Numbered from the stretch's first letter, positions 51,401 to 54,907 are shown. The stretch: DNA of 64,000 nt from Semisulcospira habei (GCA_036245525.1 BTPG01000005.1:205110210-205174209), one strand, 5' to 3'. Numbers and translations are program-made. Notes: generated by a model from the sequence alone, not told the origin.

Positions 51401-52312
51401 AGCCATTCTCCATCTGTCAGTTGGGCTGATTTGTGCCAGCAGCAGGCATAGATTCTTGTGAGCCCTGCCAACTGCATATGGTCATTTCGACATACTTTTT
51501 CTTGAACTTCTATTCTTGCATTACATTACATTACATTACAAGGAGCATGTGAAGAAGGTAGCATTCCATGAATGTGAAAGGTGTCTCTTGAGTCCATGGC
51601 ATTATAGAGTGGCTGGAGTTGTATGTCAAATCTCTGAGTGGATGTTCTGTGTTCTTCATTCAACGTTTTTGGCTTTCAGGATCCGATGCCGGAGGTTCGG
51701 CAGAGTTCCTTTGCCTTGCTTGGAGACCTGACCAAGGCTTGCTTCCAACATGTGCGACCCTGCATCGGTATGTACCGCAGCTTCTGCAAAGTTCCTATCA
51801 TTCTCATTGTGCACATACATGTGCTCAAGTTTGGGAAGATAAAATTCCAGGCATGATGACACAGTACCACCTTGATGAACAATGTAAGCTGTGGTAGTAT
51901 TCGTACTGTCTGACCTGGAATTTTCTTCTGCAAGTGGCATGGATTCTTATTTAAAAGCAGTTGCTATTGGTAGAACCCAAATGCGTTGGTTTTAATTTGG
52001 AAATTGTCCTGTGTGTTCTGTGGCATCAAGAAAGAATCTGTTTAAGTTTTGCTGTGAAAGCATGGCCTATCTTTATTGCAGATGCAAGTCCTATTCGTTC
52101 GCAAGAGGCTTAGATTCACATGAGTTTAATCTATGCATTTTACTGACCCAATTGGGTCAGATGTGGACTGTGTTTAGAATTTTCTTTGTGACCGTGTTTG
52201 TGCTCGTGTGCAGGTGATTTTATGCCGATCCTGGCAGCCAACCTGAATCCCGAGTTTATCTCTGTGTGCAACAATGCCACCTGGGCCATAGGCGAAATTT
52301 CCATCAAGATGG
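206..52312 (+). CDS. TNPO1: Transportin-1 (karyopherin beta-2), partial split gene, 16 exons visible
   Basis: The exons join to about 704 codons with no stop and correct phase at every junction: 206-281, 1043-1299, 12889-13022, 17261-17342, 17895-18017, 21059-21238, 21738-21845, 22296-22356, 23292-23617, 24010-24159, 47877-47951, 49044-49130, 50736-50843, 51191-51349, 51680-51767, 52214-52312. All introns are GT-AG. The product is an all-HEAT-repeat import receptor that carries PY-NLS cargo such as hnRNP proteins through nuclear pores and releases it on RanGTP binding. Recognisable stretches include [49 protein letters not shown] and [11 protein letters not shown]. The acidic loop of the eighth HEAT repeat is present. 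The animal protein is about 890-900 residues, so the N-terminal exon and roughly the last fifth are outside the window. Near-identity to the vertebrate protein over long runs makes this call firm. Confidence 0.97.
541..708. mobile_element. Hairpin MITE, TTAA-type family, copy 1
   Basis: A near-perfect palindrome. The left arm contains GTGCCAGATTAGCTTGGCG and the right arm its complement, with outer arms reading GGAGATGG...CCATCTCC. The right edge has TTAA (705-708) and the left edge TTAC (541-544). It encodes nothing. Confidence 0.75.
709..1042. other. Intron sequence, nothing recognised
   Basis: AT-rich intron between the first hairpin MITE and exon 1043-1299. I see no ORF of note and no repeat. 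Confidence 0.6.
1043..1299 (+). CDS. TNPO1: TNPO1 visible exon 2
   Basis: 257 nt: two bases completing a split Asp codon, then 85 codons (from [14 protein letters not shown] to ESEDYNVCE). It covers HEAT repeats 2-3 of the RanGTP-binding arch. The acceptor AG is at 1041-1042 and the donor GT at 1300-1301. The following intron is 11.6 kb and full of transposons. Confidence 0.97.
1566..3870 (-). mobile_element. Decayed hAT-like DNA transposon A
   Basis: Perfect 18-bp terminal inverted repeats, CAGACCTGTTTACCCTCC at 1566 and its complement ending at 3870. They are flanked by a 6-bp direct repeat TGTAAG (1560-1565 and 3871-3876). The inside carries minus-strand transposase pieces. The hAT superfamily usually makes 8-bp target duplications, but subgroups with 5-6 bp are known. 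Length 2.3 kb suggests loss of central transposase sequence. Confidence 0.85.
1872..3575 (-). pseudogene. hAT-like transposase remnant of element A
   Basis: Read from 3575 leftward. The N-terminal piece (3575-3099) has a BED-like zinc-finger signature (FVPC, then [12 protein letters not shown]) followed by a segment ending [15 protein letters not shown], typical of a hAT subfamily. The C-terminal piece (2360-1872) carries the hAT dimerisation motif [17 protein letters not shown] and [14 protein letters not shown]. The pieces between (2499-2161) are in other frames. Most of the catalytic DDE core is missing or unreadable, so the gene is dead. Class assignment is by motif recognition only. Confidence 0.75.
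4051..4671 (+). mobile_element. Non-autonomous hAT-like element B, copy 1
   Basis: Terminal inverted repeats CATAGCTGCCAACC / GGTTGGCAGCTATG with 6-bp direct repeats TGTTTA (4045-4050, 4672-4677). At 4389-4510 it keeps the start of a transposase exon: [19 protein letters not shown], then a frameshift in the CxxC (KMCR) zinc-finger region. This looks like the first exon of a BED-finger hAT transposase, with everything downstream deleted. A C17 run lies near 4587. Confidence 0.75.
4723..5105 (+). mobile_element. SINE, full-length copy
   Basis: Flanked by a perfect 13-bp target duplication TTCATGACTTGCC (4710-4722, 5106-5118). It begins ACCCCACCCGGGTCTGCC and ends TCGGGACGTTAAGCAATG plus an (ATCA)n tail. 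No clear tRNA A/B boxes were seen, so the head type is unknown. Three further copies occur in this window (25113, 59718, 63259). Confidence 0.85.
5119..6226. other. Intron sequence, no gene
   Basis: 1.1 kb of AT-rich intron. Only a G17 homopolymer (6073-6089) stands out. Short ORFs here look random. Confidence 0.6.
6227..6450. mobile_element. Hairpin MITE, TTAA-type family, copy 2
   Basis: Bounded by TTAA on both sides (6227-6230, 6447-6450). The central palindrome is built from AGCTTGGCGC / GGCGCCAA arms. The sequence outside the hairpin (AGCTACATTATCG, CAATGGCTTTAG) reappears in reverse orientation around 58360-58430 and 60132-60167, defining one subfamily. Confidence 0.8.
6451..6774. other. 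Intron sequence, nothing recognised
   Basis: AT-rich spacer between the MITE and hAT-like element C. No coding or repeat signal was seen. Confidence 0.6.
7045..9910 (-). pseudogene. hAT transposase remnant (ZNF862/KIAA1586-like) of element C
   Basis: Read leftward from 9910. The Ser-rich N-terminus is followed by a TTF-type zinc finger ([10 protein letters not shown] ... FCKDC ... TSNFRTSTL) at 9910-9614. Next comes the DDE-proximal core ([11 protein letters not shown]) at 9624-9088. Then follow core segments with [15 protein letters not shown] and [13 protein letters not shown]. The end is the hAT C-terminal dimerisation segment ([20 protein letters not shown]) at 7380-7045. The middle block is repeated in tandem, and several frameshifts occur. 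The gene is non-functional. Assignment is from motif order, which matches the family from N to C terminus. Confidence 0.8.
7388..8881. repeat. 612-bp tandem duplication, about 2.4 copies
   Basis: Units start at 7388, 8000 and 8612 (GACTCAGTCGCATAATGG) with an exact 612-bp step. The third is cut at about 8881. Differences between units are a few single-base changes, so the duplication is much younger than the decayed transposase it copies. Confidence 0.92.
10538..11355 (+). mobile_element. Non-autonomous hAT-like element B, copy 2
   Basis: Same ends and layout as 4051-4671. Flanked by CATACAG (10530-10536, 11356-11362) with one extra G on the left. It retains the exon start with [13 protein letters not shown], and downstream of the insertion the FALCKMC part of a zinc finger. 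It is split by a 5'-truncated RTE fragment. A C15 run lies near 11212. Confidence 0.75.
10963..11090 (-). mobile_element. 5'-truncated RTE-like LINE fragment
   Basis: 128 bp matching, in reverse, the last codons and tail of the RTE-like element ending at 58301 ([11 protein letters not shown] ... [10 protein letters not shown], then (TAAG)n). An 11-bp target duplication GCGAACACTTT flanks it (10952-10962, 11091-11101). It shows that this LINE family moved by target-primed reverse transcription after element B inserted. Confidence 0.9.
11363..12888. other. Intron, mostly unassigned; one possible element remnant
   Basis: A minus-strand reading frame from about 11921 to 11750 begins [19 protein letters not shown] and is very acidic. 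A second minus-strand stretch near 11590-11500 ([16 protein letters not shown]) ends in a good donor-like GTATGT. The pair could be 5' exons of a TTAA-type (piggyBac-like) transposase, but no matching ends were found. The rest (12060-12888) shows nothing recognisable. Confidence 0.3.
12889..13022 (+). CDS. TNPO1: TNPO1 visible exon 3
   Basis: 134 nt: 44 codons ([13 protein letters not shown]... to ...SPKI) and the first two bases of an Arg codon. It continues the N-terminal HEAT solenoid. The donor is GT at 13023-13024, and a TTAA-bounded hairpin MITE begins only 12 nt past the exon end, at 13035. Confidence 0.97.
13035..13242. mobile_element. Hairpin MITE, TTAA-type family, copy 3
   Basis: TTAA at both borders (13035-13038, 13239-13242). 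The hairpin arms are CAGAATAGCTTGGCGCC and GGCACCAAGCTATTTTG. It starts 12 nt downstream of the exon ending at 13022. Confidence 0.82.
13243..14725. other. Intron sequence, no gene
   Basis: About 1.5 kb of unassigned intron. A short stretch near 14590 (GATTCTTATGTGTCCC) resembles dispersed pieces at 12500 and 51449. No coding potential was seen. Confidence 0.55.
15294..16473 (+). pseudogene. Kolobok/Mutator-like transposase N-terminal fragment, two exons
   Basis: Exon 1 (15294-15691) starts [20 protein letters not shown] and ends with CPVCKKK before donor GTGAGC. Exon 2 (16042-16473) starts NLSISAGG, contains [12 protein letters not shown], then [16 protein letters not shown] and a charged tail, ending at a stop. 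CPVC and CTRC together look like a zinc ribbon. The phrase NMPPP after an aromatic residue is typical of Mutator-like transposases in marine invertebrates. Exon 1 needs a one-base frame change at an A9 run (15482-15490). The DDE catalytic region is absent; the ORF ends instead in an Arg/Lys-rich tail. Confidence 0.6.
16727..16732 (+). promoter_or_regulatory. Polyadenylation signal AATAAA
   Basis: Lies 254 nt after the stop of the Kolobok-like ORF on the same strand and inside the same element, so it plausibly serves that transcript. Confidence 0.5.
17153..17499. other. Intron sequence around exon 17261-17342
   Basis: Apart from the exon, nothing recognised on either side. Confidence 0.6.
17261..17342 (+). 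CDS. TNPO1: TNPO1 visible exon 4
   Basis: 82 nt: one base finishing Arg, then 27 codons ([16 protein letters not shown]... to ...FIQ). Acceptor TTTTTCAG, donor GTACAC. It is the smallest exon of the N-terminal arch in this window apart from the first. Confidence 0.96.
17500..17620. mobile_element. Hairpin MITE, TTAA-type, degenerate copy 4
   Basis: Begins TTAACCCTTATCATTCGG, and the hairpin has lost its centre (CCAGAAGCTATTATGGG). The right end is missing. It belongs to the same subfamily as 6227-6450. Confidence 0.65.
17646..17842. mobile_element. Hairpin MITE, TTAA-type, copy 5
   Basis: TTAA at 17646-17649 and 17839-17842, with partly decayed hairpin arms (GGCTGGTGCCAGAATG / CAAGCTATTCAGGCACTG). 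It ends 52 nt before the exon at 17895. Confidence 0.75.
17895..18017 (+). CDS. TNPO1: TNPO1 visible exon 5
   Basis: 123 nt, 41 full codons with phase 0 at both ends ([20 protein letters not shown] ... ISQIIE). It is flanked by hairpin MITEs: two upstream (17500-17620 and 17646-17842) and one downstream (18101-18314). Skipping this exon would keep the reading frame. Confidence 0.97.
18101..18314. mobile_element. Hairpin MITE, TTAA-type, copy 6 (best preserved ends)
   Basis: TTAA (18101-18104, 18311-18314). Terminal inverted repeats are TTAACCCTTTTAGCCCC and GGGGCTAAAAGGGTTAA, perfect over 17 bp. The inner palindrome has GTGCCAGATTCGCTTGGCG arms. It starts 84 nt after the exon ending 18017. 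Confidence 0.88.
18315..18600. other. Intron with a half hairpin-MITE remnant
   Basis: Around 18425-18500 one arm of the hairpin family survives (GCACCATCCTTGAACTGCC). The other arm is lost. Confidence 0.45.
18600..20420. repeat. Degenerate tandem repeat, period about 160-175 bp
   Basis: Each unit has a phrase like GGTACAGATATACCTGATGG followed by AAGACC, GGATGACC and AAGGTCA. Copies start near 18910, 19084, 19488, 19647, 19813 and 19977, with weaker ones on both sides. The block opens with TATGTTCTGGGCCAGTGG and units close with TGTGAGCCATAAGGGCTTTG. Related blocks lie at 43850-44220, 46760-47800 and 52340-52400, so this is a dispersed family with internal tandem structure. Confidence 0.75.
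20421..21058. other. Intron with a degraded MITE
   Basis: TTAACCCTTTCAACC near 20455 and a broken hairpin core at 20875-20945 (ATGCCAGAATAG, CATGGTTTGATC) suggest an old TTAA-type MITE. Otherwise nothing. Confidence 0.4.
21059..21238 (+). CDS. TNPO1: TNPO1 visible exon 6
   Basis: 180 nt, 60 full codons ([12 protein letters not shown] ... [11 protein letters not shown]). The acceptor follows a long T run with one G interruption. It encodes the repeats just before the acidic loop of HEAT 8. Confidence 0.97.
21239..22295. other. Introns around exon 21738-21845
   Basis: Two short introns (499 and 450 nt) with no recognisable repeat. Confidence 0.6.
21738..21845 (+). CDS. TNPO1: TNPO1 visible exon 7 (start of acidic HEAT-8 loop)
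   Basis: 108 nt, 36 codons ([20 protein letters not shown] ... QDGAEE). This starts the long acidic, disordered loop that in the vertebrate protein couples RanGTP binding to cargo release. The loop is less conserved than the flanking repeats, as expected. Confidence 0.95.
22296..22356 (+). CDS. TNPO1: TNPO1 visible exon 8 (acidic loop, continued)
   Basis: 61 nt, 20 codons plus one base ([20 protein letters not shown] + A). It completes the Asp-rich loop; SDWNL matches the conserved exit of the loop. The donor at 22357-22358 is followed 29 nt later by the TTAA of another hairpin MITE. Confidence 0.95.
22387..22590. mobile_element. Hairpin MITE, TTAA-type, copy 7
   Basis: Starts at TTAACCCATTTAAACCC. 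The hairpin arms are GTAGTGCCAGATTATCTTGG and CCAAGCTAATCTGACGC. The right border is unclear, with an AT-rich stretch following. Confidence 0.65.
22591..23291. other. Intron with a possible dispersed repeat
   Basis: 22600-22975 contains ACACGCACACTCACGC and CGGAATACCCGGAGAAAG, wording typical of dispersed repeats but seen only once here. 23068-23150 is shared with 51918-51997 (see that entry). Confidence 0.35.
23068..23150. repeat. Dispersed repeat shared by two introns
   Basis: About 80 bp (TTTTCTTCTGCAAGTGGCAT ... TTGCTATTGGTAGAACCCAA) recurs at 51918-51997 with few changes. No ends or target duplication could be defined. Confidence 0.7.
23292..23617 (+). CDS. TNPO1: TNPO1 visible exon 9 (cargo-binding arch)
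   Basis: 326 nt: two bases of Arg plus 108 codons ([14 protein letters not shown] ... YLKPLMTE). It is the longest exon. It includes [14 protein letters not shown]; the Trp in this segment corresponds to one known in transportin-1 to contact PY-NLS cargo. Acceptor TTTTCAG, donor GTAGGT. Confidence 0.98.
23618..24009. other. Intron, nothing recognised
   Basis: 392 nt between two TNPO1 exons; unremarkable. Confidence 0.6.
24010..24159 (+). CDS. TNPO1: TNPO1 visible exon 10
   Basis: 150 nt, 50 full codons ([20 protein letters not shown] ... VFAFSKYQ). Its donor (GTACAT, 24160) opens the 23.7-kb intron that holds both DIRS copies. Confidence 0.98.
24878..25112 (+). pseudogene. DIRS-1 gag-like N-terminus, truncated
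   Basis: Starts MASAPP, then a Pro and Ser run (C-rich tract 24890-24908) and an Arg/Ser-rich stretch. It is cut by the SINE head at 25113. Composition and position after the left repeat fit DIRS ORF1; no specific domain is visible. Confidence 0.4.
25400..25560 (-). pseudogene. piggyBac-like transposase N-terminal remnant
   Basis: Read leftward. One frame gives [17 protein letters not shown], another, from an ATG at 25512, gives [19 protein letters not shown]. Acidic starts of this kind are common in piggyBac transposases. The related copy at 63680-64000 reads [14 protein letters not shown] at the same place. Both stop early. Confidence 0.55.
25754..27446 (-). CDS. LINE reverse transcriptase with C-terminal zinc finger (5'-truncated ORF)
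   Basis: About 560 codons open from PPEIWKHGG to the stop. RT blocks in order: [49 protein letters not shown] and the catalytic [10 protein letters not shown] thumb-like region ([12 protein letters not shown]) and an RLRWAGH-type segment follow. The C-terminus carries a C2H2-like finger, [20 protein letters not shown]. The N-terminal APE endonuclease is lost through 5' truncation. The frame is uninterrupted, so the insertion is fairly young. Clade is uncertain, RTE-like or a related APE-type group. Upstream Ile-Tyr codons derive from the TA tract and are not part of the gene. Confidence 0.85.
27447..27481. repeat. (TA)n microsatellite
   Basis: About 17 TA units exactly at the truncated 5' end of the LINE. 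It may be untemplated or slippage sequence made at integration. Confidence 0.9.
27858..29862 (+). pseudogene. DIRS-1 RT, RNase H and tyrosine recombinase debris
   Basis: Begins within RT (YYEFRTLRF, parallel to the [11 protein letters not shown] of the second copy) and continues in several frames. Recombinase wording is readable at 29500-29700: [13 protein letters not shown], then [19 protein letters not shown]. The HxxR box of the recombinase reads H-K-V-Q here, so the Arg is lost. The right end (29835-29862) carries part of the terminal repeat (CACATAGTAATGTCATCG). Many frameshifts; dead. Confidence 0.75.
30523..31450 (+). pseudogene. DIRS-2 gag, 5' part
   Basis: Starts in a Cys-rich segment ([12 protein letters not shown], then [12 protein letters not shown]), typical for the beginning of DIRS ORF1. 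A stop or frame change near 30849 follows. The next frame (30857 on) is Arg/Ser-rich with a three-fold repeat of [18 protein letters not shown] blocks (30857, 30970, 31068). The frame is broken at 31450 by the I/Nimbus-like LINE and resumes at 37488. Confidence 0.65.
31451..32126 (+). promoter_or_regulatory. 5' UTR / presumed internal promoter of the LINE
   Basis: 676 bp between the 5' target duplication and ORF1. Because I-type LINEs carry their promoter downstream of the start site, this region should contain it. No TATA box was seen. Confidence 0.4.
32127..33566 (+). CDS. LINE ORF1 protein (gag-like, three CCHC knuckles)
   Basis: 479 residues. An acidic start is followed by an RRM-like stretch (about 37-190, WPRFLIVHS ... 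[11 protein letters not shown]). Three zinc knuckles follow: [14 protein letters not shown] (195-208), [14 protein letters not shown] (215-228) and [15 protein letters not shown] (234-248). The C-terminal half is Pro/Ser/Lys-rich and probably disordered. The protein would coat the LINE RNA to form the ribonucleoprotein. The ORF is intact. Its stop (TAA, 33564-33566) lies 2 nt before the ORF2 ATG, suggesting translation of ORF2 by reinitiation. Confidence 0.93.
   Translation: MDKTKKPKLAQKRHIDTDIAHDSDSDCEEATPQAAAVWPRFLIVHSKMKEKPVTKLHPFLVGETLRSRVGRPDAQRLRSGDLLVECRTRAHSSGLLGLSSIGETPVEVTPHKTMNSSRGVIKDQALAELSEDELVRNLKSQGVTCVRRFASKRGGGEIRLPTIILTFGTPTPPTTIWGGYYSLRVKKYVPLPLRCFKCQKYGHGQKTCRQAEASCARCTRPGHSAESCTATPLCVNCQGAHMASDKKCPRWISECKIQQVRVEKGLSFLDAKKLVEGPGAAAVAPTSNTSVYTFSAAVAGKRPTKDFSCQTPTSWLGAEPRLLSPLESNPPPVVTRSQGTQRADTAGPVVPPSVAPKPQPPPKPVSQSTPKASGSGQPSKAANSSGRNAAQDQKSKKSMGPLCARAQKGNTDVPLQNKYAALEERMEGVEVVVADAAAAPPPSSPKNQRRPGSRPPSVSSTPSKVKEKGGKNSLPPDQT
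33569..37262 (+). CDS. LINE ORF2: APE endonuclease, reverse transcriptase, RNase H (one frameshift)
   Basis: The ATG at 33569 gives [20 protein letters not shown], the usual APE start. A single-base frame change near 33655-33663 is needed to reach SLQETYLK and the long frame that ends at 37262. APE motifs: [71 protein letters not shown] and a catalytic FVDDFAL in place of the more common YADD. RNase [35 protein letters not shown] and [15 protein letters not shown], so all four acidic positions are present. About 1230 codons in total. Apart from the frameshift nothing is missing, so either the frameshift is recent or the copy is just dead. Confidence 0.92.
37488..38845 (+). pseudogene. DIRS-2 gag, 3' part
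   Basis: Resumes right after the LINE's 3' target duplication. 37605-38000 is Ser/Arg-rich ([17 protein letters not shown]). From 38003 a long frame reads [20 protein letters not shown], then [17 protein letters not shown] and [13 protein letters not shown], ending at TGA 38843-38845. The second part is the conserved DIRS gag C-terminus. A frame change separates it from the Ser-rich part. The gag end overlaps the pol frame. Confidence 0.7.
38843..41625 (+). pseudogene. DIRS-2 pol: RT, RNase H, tyrosine recombinase (2 stops, internal deletion)
   Basis: One frame runs through the whole region with only two nonsense codons: TAG 40111-40113 (KAV*LAL) and TGA 40285-40287 (ITL*ARH, consistent with CGA decay). 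[46 protein letters not shown] and catalytic YLDDLLL. RNase [44 protein letters not shown]. The recombinase starts near 40710 with [15 protein letters not shown]; its first Arg box is [15 protein letters not shown] and its Tyr box [11 protein letters not shown]. The segment with the HxxR box is deleted between [12 protein letters not shown] and [13 protein letters not shown]. The pol start overlaps the gag end (SWEGLLTH frame). Confidence 0.85.
42236..43680. other. Intron, no gene recognised
   Basis: Includes a TATAAATA-like string at 42529 and short ORFs at 42327-42502 (-) and 42846-42930 (+) that could be first exons of a lost transposon. No ends were found. Confidence 0.4.
43850..44220. 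repeat. Copy of the dispersed 160-175-bp repeat family
   Basis: Shares phrases with the 18600-20420 block (GTTGGCATTTTCTCAGAGGC, GGTCACAAAGGTCAAATT) and ends CATGAGCCTTGGGGCTTTG. Diverged. Confidence 0.5.
44231..44598. other. Intron, nothing recognised
   Basis: No repeat or coding signal was recognised here. Confidence 0.5.
44599..46694. mobile_element. Unclassified 2.1-kb element with 20-bp TIRs and an internal motif array
   Basis: Perfect 20-bp terminal inverted repeats TGACTAAGTGCCAAAAGGTG (44599-44618; complement 46675-46694). The inside carries 11 copies of a short motif, GTCGRACRTCAGRTTTGCGA-like: + at 44781, 45136, 45497, 45706, 45739, 45904, 45921, 46095; - at 44947, 45529, 46286. 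No target duplication was evident and no transposase was recognised. It could be a non-autonomous DNA transposon whose transposase binds the motif; that is inference. Confidence 0.6.
46760..47800. repeat. Copy of the dispersed 160-175-bp repeat family, split by a MITE
   Basis: Starts AAAAGTGAGTATATATTGAG and GAGCCAGTGG; contains GTGTGAGCCATACAGGCTTT at 47269. It is interrupted by the TTAA MITE 47495-47708, so the MITE is younger. Confidence 0.6.
47495..47708. mobile_element. Hairpin MITE, TTAA-type, copy 8
   Basis: TTAA at 47495-47498 and 47705-47708; ends TTAACTCATTCTACCCC / GGGGTAGAATGAGTTAA, perfect over 17 bp. The core palindrome CCAGAATAGCTTGGCGCC / GGCGCCAAGCTATTCTGG is perfect. It looks like one of the youngest copies. 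Confidence 0.9.
47877..47951 (+). CDS. TNPO1: TNPO1 visible exon 11
   Basis: 75 nt, 25 codons ([19 protein letters not shown] ... LNKP), practically invariant across animals. Acceptor TTTTTCAG, donor GTAAGT. It must be spliced across 23.7 kb of nested transposons. Confidence 0.97.
47952..48300. other. Intron, nothing recognised
   Basis: Unremarkable sequence downstream of exon 47877-47951. Confidence 0.5.
48301..48491. mobile_element. Hairpin MITE, TTAA-type, copy 9 (short loop)
   Basis: Right border TTAA 48488-48491. Arms TCAAGGGTAGTGACAGATTG and CAATCTGGCACTACCC with a shortened centre (GTTGGCTTGG). The left border is decayed. Confidence 0.7.
48798..49018. mobile_element. Hairpin MITE, TTAA-type, copy 10
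   Basis: Left TTAA 48798-48801. Arms GGTGCCAGAATAGCTTGG and CAAAGCTATTCTAGCACC. The right border has lost TTAA (GGGTGCA). It ends about 25 nt before exon 49044-49130. Confidence 0.75.
49044..49130 (+). CDS. TNPO1: TNPO1 visible exon 12
   Basis: 87 nt, 29 codons ([20 protein letters not shown] ... FPLLE). Acceptor TTTTGCAG. A hairpin MITE (48798 to about 49018) ends about 25 nt upstream, so the branch-point region lies in or beside MITE sequence. Confidence 0.97.
49168..50428 (+). mobile_element. TTAA-flanked non-autonomous DNA transposon
   Basis: TTAA at 49164-49167 and 50429-50432, with imperfect ends AGGGGCACTACC / GGGAGAATCGCT. It holds a decayed first exon: ATG 49430 ([18 protein letters not shown]), then after a frame change [19 protein letters not shown] and FVAFLLCET, ending at donor GTAAGT 49621. 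A domain of this wording (R-I-x-I-G ... E-x-A-x-F-L-L) starts several invertebrate transposases. The remainder of the gene is missing. Confidence 0.5.
50433..51190. other. Introns around exon 50736-50843
   Basis: No element recognised. GTGTATTGAAACTGGTCTTG occurs twice in tandem (50979-51030). Confidence 0.5.
50736..50843 (+). CDS. TNPO1: TNPO1 visible exon 13
   Basis: 108 nt, 36 codons ([20 protein letters not shown] ... TLNQNY). The donor is GTTAGT at 50844, weaker than the other donors but correct in phase. Length agrees exactly with the vertebrate protein when joined to the next exon at 51191. Confidence 0.95.
51191..51349 (+). CDS. TNPO1: TNPO1 visible exon 14
   Basis: 159 nt, 53 codons ([20 protein letters not shown] ... 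YQCMQ). There are two AGs 12 nt apart (51177-51178 and 51189-51190). The upstream one would add Cys-Val-Leu-Gln in frame; the downstream one matches the family length and is preferred. Confidence 0.96.
51517..51541. repeat. (TTACA)5 microsatellite
   Basis: Five pentamer units in the intron before exon 51680-51767. Confidence 0.85.
51680..51767 (+). CDS. TNPO1: TNPO1 visible exon 15
   Basis: 88 nt, 29 codons plus one base ([20 protein letters not shown] ... RPCI + G). It belongs to the C-terminal HEAT repeats. Acceptor CTTTCAG, donor GTATGT. Confidence 0.97.
51918..51997. repeat. Dispersed repeat, second copy of 23068-23150
   Basis: Shares TTTTCTTCTGCAAGTGGCAT and TTGCTATTGGTAGAACCCAA with the copy in the earlier intron; same strand. 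Confidence 0.7.
52214..52312 (+). CDS. TNPO1: TNPO1 visible exon 16, last in window
   Basis: 99 nt: two bases of Gly, 32 codons ([14 protein letters not shown] ... ISIKM) and one further base. [11 protein letters not shown] carries the second Trp known to bind PY-NLS cargo. Donor GTATGT at 52313. The rest of the gene (from the residues matching EMQPYIPMVL in vertebrates) was not found in the remaining 11.7 kb. Confidence 0.96.
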
Positions 52313-52746
52313 GTATGTACATACAGGCAAACTGGGCCAACTGTTGGTGTTTTGGCAAACTTTTCAATTAAATTTGGCACAAAGGTAGCTGATTGTAAGA
52401 CCTGCCATAACCCTTATCATTTTGAATACACCCGTGTGTGAAATATGTCTGACTAAAATAGTTCAACTTCGCGCTGGGACCGTATGGCGTTGAGGCGCGT
52501 CCCCTGGGTGGTGGATAGGGGGTCCCTCGTGAGAGGGGTGCACCGAATGAAATAAGGTGCCGTGAACCAACATGGTCTAAGGGAAGGTGACCCCGACAGA
52601 AAACCCCTGGTCCTCCTAGTAAGGGGGTTGGGCGTGGGGGGTAGCTTCCCCACCCTGCAAAAAAGGAAATAGCTACAAAAACGCCGACAAAAAGACTAAC
52701 AGTAATTCCTTTCCTGGAGGAGGAAGGTTCTTCTACCAGAAGACTT

Positions 52747-54799
52747 ATGACGTCCTGTGGTGAAAGCCGGAAGTCTTCGGAAGCCACAGGACCGAGCCGC
52801 CTCTCTCTGTCCAGGGATACAACCATGGGCACATGGAACGTCAAGACCATGTACCAGAGCGGCAAGGCCGCCCAGATAGCAGCGGAAATGCAAAAGTACA
52901 ACCTTTCCCTGCTAGGTATCAGTGAAGCCAGATGGACGCAGTCTGGCCAGAAAAGTGGGGAGATAATTCTGTATTCAGGTCATGAAGAGGAGAATGCCCC
53001 CCATACAGAAGGTGTAGCATTCATGCTGTCACCAGTGGCACAGAGAGCGCTGATGGGCTGGGAACCTCTTGGGCCAAGAATTATCACAGCAGCCTTTAGA
53101 ACCAAGAAAAAGCTCAAGCTGAACGTCATCAAGTGTTATGCGCCCACTAATGACAGTGACGAGGAAGAGAAACAAGAGTTCTACGACCGACTCCAGAGTG
53201 CCTTGGACAAATGTGCGGAGCGAGACATCACCATCGTCATGGGCGATTTTAATGCCAAAATAGGGGAGGACAACACCGGATACGAAGAGGTGATGGGGAG
53301 ACAGGGACTAGGCTCGGAGATGAGTGAGAACGGGGAGAGGTTTGTAGACTTTTGTGCTCTAAACCGACTTGTCATTGGAGGCAGCATCTTCCCACACAGA
53401 AGAATACACAAAGCAACGTGGGTCTCACCTGACCATACAACAGAGAACCAAATAGACCATATCTGCATTAGCAAGAAATTTAGAAGATCCCTTCAAGATG
53501 TTCAAGTGAGGAGGGGAGCAGATGTCGCCTCAGACCACCATCTGCTTACCTTAAGAATGAAGCTAAAGAAAAGCCGCACAGAGACAACAAGAAGACAGCG
53601 CTATAACGTAGGCCTCCTGAGAGAAACTGGAGTTAGAGAAGAGTTCAAACTGGTGCTGTCCAACCGGTTTCAAGCGCTACAGGAGCTAGTAAATGAAGAG
53701 GAGGCGGTCACCACAGAGCAGCAGTGGAAGGCAGAGAGGCGCTGAACTCAACCTGCAAAGACACTGTAGGGTTCAGGAAACACCATCACAAGGACTGGCT
53801 GTCGGCACAGACCTTGAAGAAGATAGAAGTGAGGAAGCAGAAGAAAGCGGCTGTCAACAACAGTCGCACGAGAGCAGCCAAAGTAAGGGCACAGGGGGAA
53901 TACTCGGAAGCCAACCGCGAGGTGAAGAGTAGTATCAGGGCAGACAAGAGGGCCTACACAGACAGCCTGGCAGCAGAGGCAGATAAGGCAGCAGGCAGCG
54001 GCAACATGAAACGGCTCTACGACATTACCAGAAGATTGTCGGGCAAGTATGGCCATACAGAAAGACCAGTAAAAGACAAAGAAGGCAAGCCTATTGCAGA
54101 CAGAGCAGACCAACTCGACAGATGGGCCGAGTATTTTGAAGAGTTACTGAACAGACCTAGTCCACCCGACCCCCCCAGACATCCAGCCGGCAGAGACCGA
54201 CCTACCCATCAGCTGTGACAGACCCAGCCGGGAAGAGATCAGAAGAGCAGTGGCCTTCTTGAAGAACGGCAAAGCAGCAGGCCCAGATGGCATCCCAGCG
54301 GAGTCTCTGAAAGCAGACCTAGAGACAACAGTGGAGATGCTGTACCCACTGTTTGGAAAGATCTGGGAAGAGGTGGTGATGCCGGCTGACTGGAAGGAGG
54401 GGTACCTAATCAAGCTTCCCAAGAAAGGCGACCTCAGCAAGTGTTCCAACTACAGAGGAATCACCTTGCTGTCGGTACCAGGAAAGGTCTTCAACAGGAT
54501 CATCCTGGAGAGAATGAAGAGCTCCGTTGACCCCCAGCTGAGAGACCAGCAAGCAGGATTCAGGAAGAACCGATCATGTACAGACCAGTTCGCCACTCTC
54601 CGCATCATCGTGGAACAGTCTCTGGAGTGGAGCTCCCCGCTGTACGTCAACTTTGTGGATTATGAGAAAGCATTTGACAGTGTGGACCGAGAGACTGTGG
54701 AAACTCGTATGACACTACGGTGTACCCACAAGGCTCGTCCGCCTGATCAAGAGCAGCTACGATGGCATGACATGTCGCGTGCACGGCTTTACCAGCCAG
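52747..54799 (+). pseudogene. RTE-like LINE ORF, APE and N-terminal RT part
   Basis: The APE domain (52825-53560) reads GTWNVKTMYQSGKAAQIA, LLGISEARW, KCYAPTND, VMGDFNAKIG, NQIDHICIS and SDHHLL, so the catalytic set is visible. Frame breaks: near 53740, at a C7 run near 54167, and near 54695 (one base lost after RET), with an in-frame TGA shortly after (CGA decay). RT blocks: [41 protein letters not shown] and FVDYEKAFDSVDRET. Reading stops at HGFTSQ where the DNA element begins. Confidence 0.85.
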
Positions 54800-54907
54800 T
54801 GCTGGCGCCTAGCACTTAGTTCGCTTCCAGCTGCCAGCGAGATAAGGCGCCGCGAGGTCACATTCCACTCTCGCCCGCTCATTCTATTTATATCGCTTGC
54901 TACTGTG